DNA of 15,434 bases, taken from positions 1 through 15,434 of the forward strand of contig JAJYAH010000072.1 in assembly GCA_021779635.1 (NCBI GenBank), given 5' to 3'. Positions 1-6,028 of the stretch are shown piece after piece (the stretch's first letter is position 1; each line of letters begins with the position of its first letter). A model generated the notes under the pieces. That model saw only the letters and a list, made by a program, of their open reading frames with translations, was not told where the DNA came from and ran no database searches. Both the position numbers and the translations under genes were made by a program. Source of the DNA: Pseudomonadota bacterium (GTDB taxonomy: Bacteria > Pseudomonadota > Alphaproteobacteria > Rhizobiales > Xanthobacteraceae).

Positions 1-111
1 TGCGCTGCAAACAGGAGTTCTCCACCAAGAAAGGTTAAAAAGTCGCACCGGGTTTCGAACCCTCAGGTCTTTGCGGGCGTCCTATTTCCAGATCGTCAGT
101 GGAGACGTCAC

Positions 112-273
112 ATGAGCGTCATCAGCTACGTGATCGCCCTCATTTTGCTTCTGACCGGGCCCTCTTTGGCGGGCTCGCCCGACGGCGACCAGCCGGGAAT
201 CGGAACCTTCAGCTATTACGGAACTCCGGTTCTGGTTCCTGCACCCAAGATTGTGGCTGCACTCGGCCGTTGA
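112..273 (+). CDS. small exported protein, 53 aa, paralogue 1 (unknown function)
   Basis: An ATG-started ORF of 53 codons, preceded by GGAG at 101-104. It has a hydrophobic N-terminus (about residues 4-15) followed by a GPSLAGS segment that looks like a signal-peptide end, leaving a mature peptide of about 33 residues. The mature part carries GIGTFSYYGTPV. The ORF aligns without gaps to the one at 517-678: both are exactly 53 residues, with about 24 identities by eye, including AGS.DG....GIGTF.Y.G.P. That conservation, the matching GGAGAC ahead of each start, and the shared length are the case for both being real genes. I do not recognise the family. No cysteines are present. Function unknown; export is inferred from the N-terminus only. 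Confidence 0.72.
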   Translation: MSVISYVIALILLLTGPSLAGSPDGDQPGIGTFSYYGTPVLVPAPKIVAALGR

Positions 274-387
274 ACGTCTGGCCCAATGAACGATAGGGGC
301 TGCTTAAGGACCTCCCCCGGACCGTTCGGTTAATTGCATTGAACTGAAATCATTGAATTTTTGGAAGATTGTTTCGTCCGGCCGCGG

Positions 388-422
388 CGACGAAACCATT
401 TAGCCGCACGACGAAACCATTT
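388..422. repeat. two 14-bp direct repeats, 21 bp apart, upstream of paralogue 2
   Basis: CGACGAAACCATTT occurs at 388-401 and again, identically, at 409-422, a 21-bp period (two helical turns). An inverted copy of the core, GTTTCGTC, lies just upstream at 371-378. A further inverted repeat, GGTTG (454-458) with CAACC (464-468), follows. The cluster sits about 95-145 bases ahead of the start at 517, so an array of regulator-binding sites is a reasonable inference. No known regulator motif was recognised. Confidence 0.5.
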
Positions 423-516
423 CCCGCTTTCGGCGTAGACGTCCGGAAACACCGGTTGGTTATCAACCCAATAACAAAAACGGCGGACCGCGCCGGCCAA
501 AACCGGAGACAGTCAA

Positions 517-678
517 ATGCGAACCCTCAGCGTCATCCTCGCCTTCGCCTTCGTATTGGGTGGCCCGTCCATGGCCGGATCGTCCGACGGCAGCCTGGCG
601 GGCATCGGTACCTTTGCCTATAACGGCTCGCCGATCGCCATTTCGGCTCCCCAAGCCGTGCTTGTTGCATCCCGCTAG
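517..678 (+). CDS. small exported protein, 53 aa, paralogue 2 (unknown function)
   Basis: ATG start with GGAG at 505-508. The N-terminus is hydrophobic (residues 4-15, LSVILAFAFVLG), followed by GPSMAGS, so an exported product is likely. The mature part holds GIGTFAYNGSPI and ends in arginine like its paralogue at 112-273. Differences between the two are mostly conservative (L/M, S/A, T/S, V/I), the pattern expected of two translated genes rather than chance ORFs. The stop is only 19 bases before the ATG of the cysteine-rich protein at 698, so the two may share a transcript. The role is unknown; it could be a periplasmic or extracellular peptide. The start is well supported by the equal length and by the ribosome site shared with the paralogue. 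Confidence 0.75.
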   Translation: MRTLSVILAFAFVLGGPSMAGSSDGSLAGIGTFAYNGSPIAISAPQAVLVASR

Positions 679-697
679 GCCGCCGGACCGTCCCGCG

Positions 698-1087
698 ATG
701 AAAATTGCCGGAAAGGCGCGCATGTTTTTTCTCACCACCTCAGTCGCGGCGGTTGGGTTTGTGATTATGGGGAACTCGGCGCAGGCCCAGGTCCGCCTGC
801 CGACCAAGTTGCCCGATCCCCGTGCAGAATTCGTGCGCCTGTGCGCTCCCCATATGATGGGACGCTGGGCGCATCCTGAAGCCGTATGCGGCTGCCTGCA
901 TGACCATGCCGCCGCCGCTGTTGAAGACCGCGACCTTCGCGAGGCCTTGCTGCGCGGCATCAGCGAGACCGGCGTGCCCAGCATTGAGACGGATTGGGTG
1001 CCCCCAGCGAAACGCTCCGAGATCGGCGCCACGTTCACGAAGATCGCAAAGCCGACCTTGCAATGCATGTTCGAGCCGGCGACTTAG
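698..1087 (+). CDS. exported protein with four cysteines, 129 aa (unknown function)
   Basis: From the ATG at 698 the product has a signal peptide (hydrophobic about residues 9-25, ending NSAQA-Q, cleavage near residue 30). The mature domain of about 99 residues has cysteines at 49, 64, 66 and 123. The VCGCLHDH stretch gives a C-x14-C-x-C spacing seen in small periplasmic proteins of alphaproteobacteria; two disulfides are plausible, metal binding less so. The frame is open upstream to 560, but that extension overlaps the 53-residue gene and would bury the signal peptide, so 698 is preferred. The in-frame ATG at 722 is a possible alternative and would leave a shorter n-region. It follows the preceding gene by 19 bases. 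No family name is assigned. Confidence 0.72.
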   Translation: MKIAGKARMFFLTTSVAAVGFVIMGNSAQAQVRLPTKLPDPRAEFVRLCAPHMMGRWAHPEAVCGCLHDHAAAAVEDRDLREALLRGISETGVPSIETDWVPPAKRSEIGATFTKIAKPTLQCMFEPAT

Positions 1088-1130
1088 GCTCGCCTCCTTA
1101 AAGCTTTCAAGCTCCAGATCCGGGGTGCCG

Positions 1131-1156
1131 GCCGACGGCGACGCCGCCGGCGTTTT
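1131..1156 (+). terminator. possible intrinsic terminator after the 698-1087 gene
   Basis: GCCG (1131-1134) pairs with CGGC (1148-1151) and CGG (1136-1138) with CCG (1144-1146), with one mismatch and a 5-nt loop, followed by a short TTTT at 1153-1156. The T-run is short, so termination strength is uncertain. Confidence 0.4.
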
Positions 1157-1227
1157 GCTGCGATTGCCTGCTGGCGGCCGGATGGCGTCGCGATTACCGT
1201 CCGCCGTCGAACAGAACAGGGGAAACC

Positions 1228-2058
1228 ATGACGGCCATTCACCGCGACGACCGCCTCAAGGGCAAGACCGCCATCGTCACCGGCGCGGGATCGCGTGCCG
1301 AGGGCATCGGCAATGGCCGCGCCACCGCGGTCATTCTGGCACGGCATGGCGCGCGCGTGACGCTGGTCGACACCACGGCGTCATGGGCGGAAGAGACCAA
1401 GCGGCTGATCGACGCCGAAGGCGGTACGGCACAAATCGTCGAGGGCGACGTCAGCGTTCCCGCCCGCTGTCAATCGATCGTCTCGCGTACCATTGACGCA
1501 TGGGGCAGGCTCGACATTCTGGTCAACAATGTCGGCATTACCGGCCCGCGCGGCAACGCCGTCGAGGTCGATGTCGAGGCATGGGACAGTGCGATGCGTG
1601 TCAACGTTGCCTCGATGATGCTGATGGCGAAATTCGCGATTCCTGAAATGATCAGGAGCGGCGGCGGATCGATCATCAATCTGAGTTCAGTGGCGGGCTT
1701 GTTGGGCGGCCATCCAAGTCTGCTCTATCCGACATCGAAAGGCGCCATCGTGAGTTTGACACGCGCGATGGCGGCGCATCATGGCCGCGACGGTATCCGC
1801 GTCAATTGTATTGCGCCGGGCACAGTCTACACGCCGATGGTGGCGTCGCGCGGCATGACACCGGAGATGCGCAAGGCGCGCAGCGAGCGCACGCTGCTCG
1901 GCACCGAGGGCACCGGCTGGGACATTGGCTACGGCGCGCTGTTTCTCGCCAGCGATGAGTCACGCTGGATCACCGGCATCACCTTGCCGATCGATGGCGG
2001 TGCGACCGCGGGCAGCGCGGGCTCGCCGGTGCCGCCGAGCGAACCCGCGAAGGGCTGA
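1228..2058 (+). CDS. SDR family NAD(P)-dependent oxidoreductase, 276 aa
   Basis: A classical short-chain dehydrogenase/reductase. The cofactor loop is TGAGSRAEGIG (residues 18-28), a slightly expanded version of TGxxxGxG. NNVG sits at 100-103. The catalytic tetrad is complete: N126 (RVNVAS), S154 (NLSSVAG), Y167 and K171 (YPTSK). The C-terminal half has IAPGTVYTPM and ends the core at WITGITLPIDGGA. A proline/serine tail of about 15 residues follows. Length is normal for a tetrameric SDR of the 3-oxoacyl-reductase type. AGGGGA at 1216-1221 supports the ATG at 1228. The substrate cannot be read from the sequence; no pathway partner is adjacent. It is the only gene in its rightward unit, ending at a convergent gene with a hairpin between them. 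Confidence 0.93.
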   Translation: MTAIHRDDRLKGKTAIVTGAGSRAEGIGNGRATAVILARHGARVTLVDTTASWAEETKRLIDAEGGTAQIVEGDVSVPARCQSIVSRTIDAWGRLDILVNNVGITGPRGNAVEVDVEAWDSAMRVNVASMMLMAKFAIPEMIRSGGGSIINLSSVAGLLGGHPSLLYPTSKGAIVSLTRAMAAHHGRDGIRVNCIAPGTVYTPMVASRGMTPEMRKARSERTLLGTEGTGWDIGYGALFLASDESRWITGITLPIDGGATAGSAGSPVPPSEPAKG

Positions 2059-2060
2059 AA

Positions 2061-2091
2061 GCCCGCTTCACGGCCGTGCTACGGTGCGGGC
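2061..2091. terminator. hairpin between convergent genes
   Basis: GCCCGC (2061-2066) pairs with GCGGGC (2086-2091) and is followed rightward by an AT-rich ACATTTATTTTA. It starts three bases after the SDR stop and ends five bases before the stop of the leftward gene, a usual place for a shared terminator. The T-tract favours rightward termination. Confidence 0.5.
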
Positions 2092-2095
2092 ACAT

Positions 2096-2359
2096 TTATT
2101 TTATCTTGGGTCCCAATCGCGGAATGCATTTTCGGGTATGAACGACGCCCGTTGCGACCATCTTGGCGCCGGAGACTTCCTTGATCTGGCCGGCGGGGCA
2201 GGTGCCGTCATCGACCTTGATGCGCTGACCGAGCCGTAAATTGACAATATCCTGCTCCCGCGCCACCTGCTCCGCGATGGCGTAGGGTGCAAGCAAGAAC
2301 ACTGCGATGCCGCCGAGCAGCAGAATCGACACAAGCCTGACGCGCGAAGTCTTCGTCAT
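2096..2359 (-). CDS. small exported protein, DUF6719-like, 87 aa
   Basis: The start chosen is the leftward ATG at 2359, giving a basic n-region (MTKTSRVR) and a hydrophobic core (residues 9-28), so it is an exported or membrane-anchored protein. The mature part contains LGQRIKVDDGTCPAGQIKEV (43-62) and HTRKCIPR (74-81), with two cysteines (54 and 78) that could form a disulfide. The pattern resembles the DUF6719 proteins of Bradyrhizobium from memory; this needs a profile search. The same frame is open far upstream (to 3313), but that is antisense to the M20 gene and lacks a signal sequence at its start. The ribosome site is weak. Function unknown. Confidence 0.78.
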   Translation of the reverse strand: MTKTSRVRLVSILLLGGIAVFLLAPYAIAEQVAREQDIVNLRLGQRIKVDDGTCPAGQIKEVSGAKMVATGVVHTRKCIPRLGPKIK

Positions 2360-2698
2360 CGGTTGAACGGTCTCACTTGTCCTGTAGTACCCCGCCGCTC
2401 GGTCCGACATTGGTCTGCTGGCGTTTCCGCGGGTTGACGGAGTGTATTGGCGCGGGAGCGATTCTGAAAGCGATCCAGGCGCACGATCCGCCAAAGCGGG
2501 TCTCTGGTGTGTGCCCGAGGATACCAGCGGTTTGGCGATCACGCGCTCCCCGACTGGACTCCGGGACAAACAACGTCGCGCGTCCGGCAAAGCCCGCTCG
2601 CATTTTTGCCGATCGCAGCCCTGCGCGTTCCGACAAAGTATGATTTGATCGGGACGGCGCCTCTTCGCGGGGCGGTAAACAACAGGAAAAGCGACGCC
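2360..2698. other. intergenic region between divergent genes, no gene seen
   Basis: These 339 bases separate the leftward DUF6719-like gene from the rightward M20 deacylase and must hold both promoters. I find no ORF here with a plausible start, composition or motif. A TATGAT hexamer at 2639-2644 could be a -10 element for the deacylase, but there is no convincing -35 at the right spacing. No clear operator palindrome was found. Confidence 0.5.
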
Positions 2699-3979
2699 AT
2701 GAATGCCATCGATACCAAGAAAAAAATCCTCGATGCCGTCGATGCCGGCTTCGACGCCCAGCTTGCCACGACAAGGGATTTCGTCGCGATTCCCTCTACC
2801 CGTGGCGCGGAGGGGCCGTGCCAGGACATGATGGCCGACCTCTTGCGTCGGCGCGGCTACGAGGTCGACGACTGGCATATCGACGTCAACGATCTGAAAG
2901 ACCTGCGCGGTTTTGGTCCGATCGAGCATGATTTCTCGAAAGCGCGCACGGTGGTCGGCACCTACCGGCCTGCGACCAATGCCGGAAAATCGCTGATCTT
3001 GCAGGGACATTGCGACGTGGTCCCGGCCGGTCCGCTTGAGATGTGGGAGACGCCACCGTTTTCGCCCGTCGTCAAGGACGGCAAGATGTATGGCCGCGGC
3101 GCCTGCGACATGAAATCCGGCACCATCGGTGCGCTTTATGCGCTCGACGCCATCATGGCCGCGGGCCTCAAGCCGACCGCGCGGATTCATTTTCAATCCG
3201 TGATCGAGGAGGAGAGCACCGGCGTCGGTGCGCTCTCGACCTTGCAGCGCGGCTATCGTGCCGATTGCTGTTTCATCCCCGAGCCGACGTCCGGCAACAT
3301 GGTCCGCTCGCAAGTCGGCGTGATCTGGTTCCGGCTAAAGGTCCGCGGCTTTCCCGTGCACGTGTTCGAGGCTGGTTCGGGCTCCAACGCGATCACGGCC
3401 GCCTACCATCTGATCCAGGCACTGGAAAAGCTTGAAGCCGAGTGGAACGCGCGCGCAAAAAGCGACCGCCATTTTGCGGAATTGACGCATCCGATCAACT
3501 TCAATCCCGGCATTATCAAGGGCGGCGATTGGGCCTCCAGCGTGCCGGCGTGGTGCGATGTCGACTGCCGGATCGCGATCCTGCCGGGCTGGTCGGTCGC
3601 CGACTGCCAGGCCGAGATTCTGGCTTGCGTCTCCAACGCCGCGCGCGATCATCGCTTCCTCTCCAACAATCCGCCCAGCGTGGAATGGTCCGGATTTTTG
3701 TCGGAGGGATATGAACTGAAGGATTCGGCCGAAGCGGAAGCGGCATTTGGCAAGGCCTATAGCGCGGTCTATGGCGGCGCCGTTTCCGACCTCGTGTTCA
3801 CGGCGCTCACCGACACGCGATTCTACGGGTTGAACTACAACATTCCGAGTCTGTGTTTCGGCGCCAGCGGTGCCGCGATGCACGGCTTCAACGAATATGT
3901 CGATCTCGATTCGTTGCGGAAATCGACCAAGGCGACCGCGCTGTTCATCGCGGAATGGTGCGGCGTGGAGGCGCTGTAG
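2699..3979 (+). CDS. M20 family metallopeptidase / ArgE-DapE-like deacylase, 426 aa
   Basis: A zinc-dependent amidohydrolase of the M20 (ArgE/DapE/ACY1/CPG2) superfamily, acting on N-acyl amino acids or related amides in the cytosol. Metal and catalytic residues are visible in order: H104 and D106 in GHCDVVP, D137 in GRGACDMKSG, the glutamates of IEEEST (170-172), E195 in PEPT, and a late histidine at about 395 in AAMHGFNEY. The dimerisation (lid) domain lies between about 205 and 320. Length matches the family. The ATG at 2699 is preferred over the upstream open frame (to 2507) because AGGA lies at 2684-2687 and family N-termini begin about here. There is no signal peptide. It is monocistronic as far as can be seen. 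True substrate is unknown; it is not obviously the arginine or lysine pathway enzyme, since no biosynthetic neighbours are present. Confidence 0.92.
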   Translation: MNAIDTKKKILDAVDAGFDAQLATTRDFVAIPSTRGAEGPCQDMMADLLRRRGYEVDDWHIDVNDLKDLRGFGPIEHDFSKARTVVGTYRPATNAGKSLILQGHCDVVPAGPLEMWETPPFSPVVKDGKMYGRGACDMKSGTIGALYALDAIMAAGLKPTARIHFQSVIEEESTGVGALSTLQRGYRADCCFIPEPTSGNMVRSQVGVIWFRLKVRGFPVHVFEAGSGSNAITAAYHLIQALEKLEAEWNARAKSDRHFAELTHPINFNPGIIKGGDWASSVPAWCDVDCRIAILPGWSVADCQAEILACVSNAARDHRFLSNNPPSVEWSGFLSEGYELKDSAEAEAAFGKAYSAVYGGAVSDLVFTALTDTRFYGLNYNIPSLCFGASGAAMHGFNEYVDLDSLRKSTKATALFIAEWCGVEAL

Positions 3980-4001
3980 GTTATCTCGTCCCGGACGTGG
4001 T

Positions 4002-4019
4002 GCAGCGCTCCGGCGCTGC
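4002..4019. repeat. short perfect hairpin just after the M20 gene
   Basis: GCAGCGC (4002-4008) and GCGCTGC (4013-4019) form a 7-bp perfect stem with a TCCG loop, 22 bases after the deacylase stop. No T-run follows. The surrounding GTCCCGGACGTGGTGCAGCG resembles a short intergenic element I associate with Bradyrhizobium genomes, so this may be a REP-like unit rather than a plain terminator. Confidence 0.45.
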
Positions 4020-4037
4020 GCCGCATCCGGTGAACGT

Positions 4038-4221
4038 TCAGCCAGCGGGCCCCAATGCCGCGACAATCGCATCCAGCGCGTCGGCGAGCCCGGCAGACCT
4101 TTGGTTTGGGCGAGCGCCGCGCGATCGACGCTAATCCGGCAAGCCGCTTCTCATACGTGGTTGCGAGTTGATCGGCTCGCTCCGCTGCGCCGATAAGCGC
4201 GCCGAGGGTGCGGATCATCAC
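4038..4221 (-). pseudogene. possible frameshifted small gene relic, about 60 codons
   Basis: Leftward ATG at 4221 opens a frame reading MIRTLGALIGAAERADQLA, then TTYEKRLAGLASIARRSPKP, with GC-rich third positions. Near 4098-4099 the sense seems to move to another frame. Dropping one base in the short AAAGG run joins it to GLADALDAIVAALGPAG, which ends at a stop at 4038-4040. The repaired product would be 60 residues and helical. Unrepaired, the frame runs on into sequence antisense to the deacylase. No ribosome site is obvious and no family is recognised, so this is a tentative call. A chance open frame in GC-rich DNA is the alternative. Confidence 0.25.
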
Positions 4222-4313
4222 CAGGATGCCCGCGACTCACGCCGGCTTCAAAAGCCATTGCCGGGCTTGACGTCGCAGGTAATCGCTTCAAGAACATTTG
4301 AGGGGGATATAAC

Positions 4314-4353
4314 CGTCATTCCGCGCCCATCGGGATATGAACCCGGGATGACG
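4314..4353. repeat. imperfect REP-like inverted repeat
   Basis: CGTCAT (4314-4319) and ATGACG (4348-4353) form the ends of an imperfect stem (CGTCATTCCG against CGGGATGACG) enclosing a GC-rich loop. The pattern of CGTCATTCC with CCCGGGATGACG resembles dispersed intergenic palindromes of this lineage. It lies 30 bases before the thioesterase start, and one in-frame ATG of that gene (4348) falls inside it. With the hairpin at 4002-4019 it makes 3980-4383 a repeat-bearing spacer. Confidence 0.45.
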
Positions 4354-4383
4354 CGACCGATAAAGCTGGGAGAGATGCCGACC

Positions 4384-4782
4384 ATGACGCCGCTTGAGAG
4401 GATCAATGCAATGAAAATGCCGTTTGCCGAGTTGAAGGGGGTGGCATTCACTGAAGCCGGAAAGGATCGTGTGGTTGCGCGGATGCTGGTACGGCCGGAT
4501 CTCTGCACGCTCGGACATACGATTCACGGTGGCGCCATCATGGCGCTTGCGGATTCGGTTGGCGCCGCGGCGACCGTGATCAATCTGCCCGACGATGCGA
4601 AGGGCACCACCACAATCGAAAGCAACACCAATTTCATCGGCGGCGCGAAAGAGGGCGCCACCGTGATCGCGACCGCGACGCCAGTGCATCGTGGCCGTCG
4701 CACCCAGGTCTGGCAAACGCGGCTGGAGACCGAAGAGGGCAAATTGGTCGCGGTGGTGACCCAGACCCAGATGGTGCTCTGA
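4384..4782 (+). CDS. PaaI family (hotdog-fold) thioesterase, 132 aa
   Basis: A single 4HBT/hotdog domain of the PaaI type, which hydrolyses acyl- or aryl-CoA thioesters in the cytosol. The active-site loop is LGHTIHGGAIMALADSVGAA: the HGG motif at 48-50 and the acidic residue D57 are the expected catalytic elements. Strands typical of the fold follow (TTIESNTNFIGGA, TVIATATPVHRGRRTQVWQT), ending in VVTQTQMVL. Length matches the family (about 130-140). The start at 4384 has GGGAGAG at 4368-4374. An in-frame ATG at 4348 would add 12 residues but lies inside an inverted repeat. The substrate is not readable; no phenylacetate genes adjoin it. Confidence 0.9.
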   Translation: MTPLERINAMKMPFAELKGVAFTEAGKDRVVARMLVRPDLCTLGHTIHGGAIMALADSVGAAATVINLPDDAKGTTTIESNTNFIGGAKEGATVIATATPVHRGRRTQVWQTRLETEEGKLVAVVTQTQMVL

Positions 4783-4793
4783 CCAGCCTATCG

Positions 4794-4808
4794 TTAAGGA
4801 TTCGTTAA
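4794..4808. promoter_or_regulatory. CtrA-type box TTAA-N7-TTAA
   Basis: TTAA (4794-4797), seven bases, TTAA (4805-4808): an exact match to the full CtrA recognition sequence of alphaproteobacteria. It lies 12 bases after the thioesterase stop and 125 bases before the GNAT start, in a relatively AT-rich spacer. CtrA is the cell-cycle regulator in this class. Occupancy is inferred only from the motif. Confidence 0.5.
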
Positions 4809-4932
4809 TGAAAATCGCGGTTTATGCCGCTAATTAAGGCGGAAGCAGCCTTGCTTTTTATGGTGCGACGCACAATATCTCTGGTCTAGGGATTCGACGC
4901 CTCCTCGAGGGCTATCCAAGAGGAGTTATGAG

Positions 4933-5556
4933 ATGCGCCACGACGATATTAGCCGTTCGATGTCCGCCAGAGGCAGCGTGCGAACCCTGAGCCAGCAGGA
5001 AGAACTGCCGCTGCTGCGCGACCACTTGTTACGGCTTGATCCGACGAGCCGCCATGATCGCTTCCACGGCTTTATGGATGACAGCTTCATCGAACGCTAT
5101 GCTGCGAAATGCGCTGGCGACGGCACGGTCATCATCGCCTATCTCGAGGACGGCGTGGTGCGCGGCGCGGCGGAACTCCATCCGCCCGAGCAATCAGGGG
5201 ATTCGTTACCGGAGATCGCCTTCAGCGTGGAGGCAAGCGTGCGACGGCGAGGCGTCGGCAGCATCCTGTTCAGAAAGCTGATCGCGGAAGCGCGATTGAA
5301 GGGCTACCGCAGCCTGCGCGTCACCACCGGGGCGCAGAACCATGCGATGCGGGCGCTTGCCAACAAATTCGGTGCGCATCTGACGTTCCGTTACGGCGAA
5401 TCCACCGGAAGCATCGATTTAGAGCGGCAGCCCCAACTCGAACCTGCAAGATTCGAAATCGTAACACCGGCCGAGGCCTGGCGCGCAATGGCCAATTTCA
5501 ACCGCGCCTATTGGAAGCTGCTGTTTCGAATGTACGGTTGGGGGCGAACAGCCTGA
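4933..5556 (+). CDS. GNAT family N-acetyltransferase, 207 aa
   Basis: An acetyl-CoA-dependent acetyltransferase of the GNAT fold. Motif A is VRRRGVGSILFRKLI (103-117), supplying the R-x-x-G-x-G pyrophosphate loop; motif B is NHAMRALANKFGA (136-148). The preceding beta strand is PEIAFSV (93-99). The N-terminal LSQQEELPLLRDHLLRLDPT segment and RFHG (43-46) resemble GNATs that read a region also found fused in acyl-CoA-synthetase/acetyltransferase proteins. A C-terminal extension of about 45 residues (from 163) is rich in aromatic residues. AGGAG at 4921-4925 sits seven bases from the ATG at 4933; an ATG at 4928 is in another frame. A CtrA-type box lies upstream. The acceptor (protein or small molecule) is unknown. 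Confidence 0.88.
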   Translation: MRHDDISRSMSARGSVRTLSQQEELPLLRDHLLRLDPTSRHDRFHGFMDDSFIERYAAKCAGDGTVIIAYLEDGVVRGAAELHPPEQSGDSLPEIAFSVEASVRRRGVGSILFRKLIAEARLKGYRSLRVTTGAQNHAMRALANKFGAHLTFRYGESTGSIDLERQPQLEPARFEIVTPAEAWRAMANFNRAYWKLLFRMYGWGRTA

Positions 5557-5575
5557 CCAGAGGCGTCCGCACTCC

Positions 5576-5607
5576 GCCATTCGTTGATCTCTGATCGTGC
5601 GAATGGC
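5576..5607. terminator. hairpin between convergent genes
   Basis: GCCATTCG (5576-5583) pairs with CGAATGGC (5600-5607), and an inner GATC-TCT-GATC extends the stem. It sits in the 77-base gap between the GNAT stop and the stop of the leftward 100-residue gene. No T-run follows on either side, so it may be Rho-independent only weakly. Confidence 0.4.
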
Positions 5608-5633
5608 TCAGCCGGCGCCGCCTTGAGCGCGCG

Positions 5634-5936
5634 TCAGGTCCCGGTGCGCTTGTCGTTGCCGAACTTCCTGATCACACGGCGCTCGACCACGACCGAGCGC
5701 TGCGCGCCTTGCTCGCCGGCAATCACCCGCGTCGAAGAGCGAGCGGATAGACGTCCGGCTTTCTTGACTTCAGCGGTGACGGATTCGATCGGCAGTCCCA
5801 TCAGCGAAGCGGCGATCTCGGCCTGCGCCGCCTGATCGTCGGTGATCCCGATTGCGGCGAAGATCGCTTCATCCAGTGTCGGTGGATCGCGCCGGACGCG
5901 CCGTGGCCCGTACTTGGTATTCCAATCTTCGCTCAT
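5634..5936 (-). CDS. conserved protein of unknown function, 100 aa
   Basis: A soluble, charged protein starting MSEDWNTKYGPRRVRRDPPT, followed by a helical segment LDEAIFAAIGITDDQAAQAE and IAASLMGLPIESVTAEVKKA, and ending in an arginine-rich tail (RRVIRKFGNDKRTGT). I recognise the N-terminal pattern as recurring in Bradyrhizobium annotations, always as a hypothetical protein; this is memory, not a search. No signal peptide, membrane segment or cysteine. GAGAG lies just upstream of the ATG at 5936. It is the last of three leftward genes (7057 to 5634), with 92 bases between it and the repaired end of the broken gene ahead, including a palindrome, so it may have its own promoter. A nucleic-acid-binding role would suit the basic tail but is a guess. 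Confidence 0.8.
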   Translation of the reverse strand: MSEDWNTKYGPRRVRRDPPTLDEAIFAAIGITDDQAAQAEIAASLMGLPIESVTAEVKKAGRLSARSSTRVIAGEQGAQRSVVVERRVIRKFGNDKRTGT

Positions 5937-5973
5937 GGTGTCTCTCGTTTGATCTCCGGATACCTAGGGCGCT

Positions 5974-5993
5974 ATATGTTGCATTGCAATATG
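5974..5993. promoter_or_regulatory. operator-like palindrome upstream of the 5634-5936 gene
   Basis: TTGCA (5979-5983) and TGCAA (5985-5989) around a single central T, extended outward by a G-T step and ATAT-type flanks, give a near-perfect 17-base palindrome. It lies about 40-60 bases ahead of the ATG at 5936, in an AT-rich island. Regulator unknown. Confidence 0.35.
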
Positions 5994-6028
5994 AAAATCG
6001 TATGGCAATCCAGCCATGCATTCTTGAT

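Noticed and set aside
45..75. GGGTTCGAAACCC read leftward, resembling a tRNA T-arm
   Set aside because: The flanking stem pairs poorly and there is no acceptor stem, anticodon arm or CCA in register.
463..1068. A 201-codon leftward frame across the mini-gene and the cysteine protein
   Set aside because: It is opposite two signal-peptide genes, one of them conserved as a paralogue pair; composition is shadow-like.
2360..3313. Upstream extension of the leftward 87-residue gene to 405 codons
   Set aside because: The extension is antisense to the M20 deacylase and would place the signal peptide in the middle of the protein.
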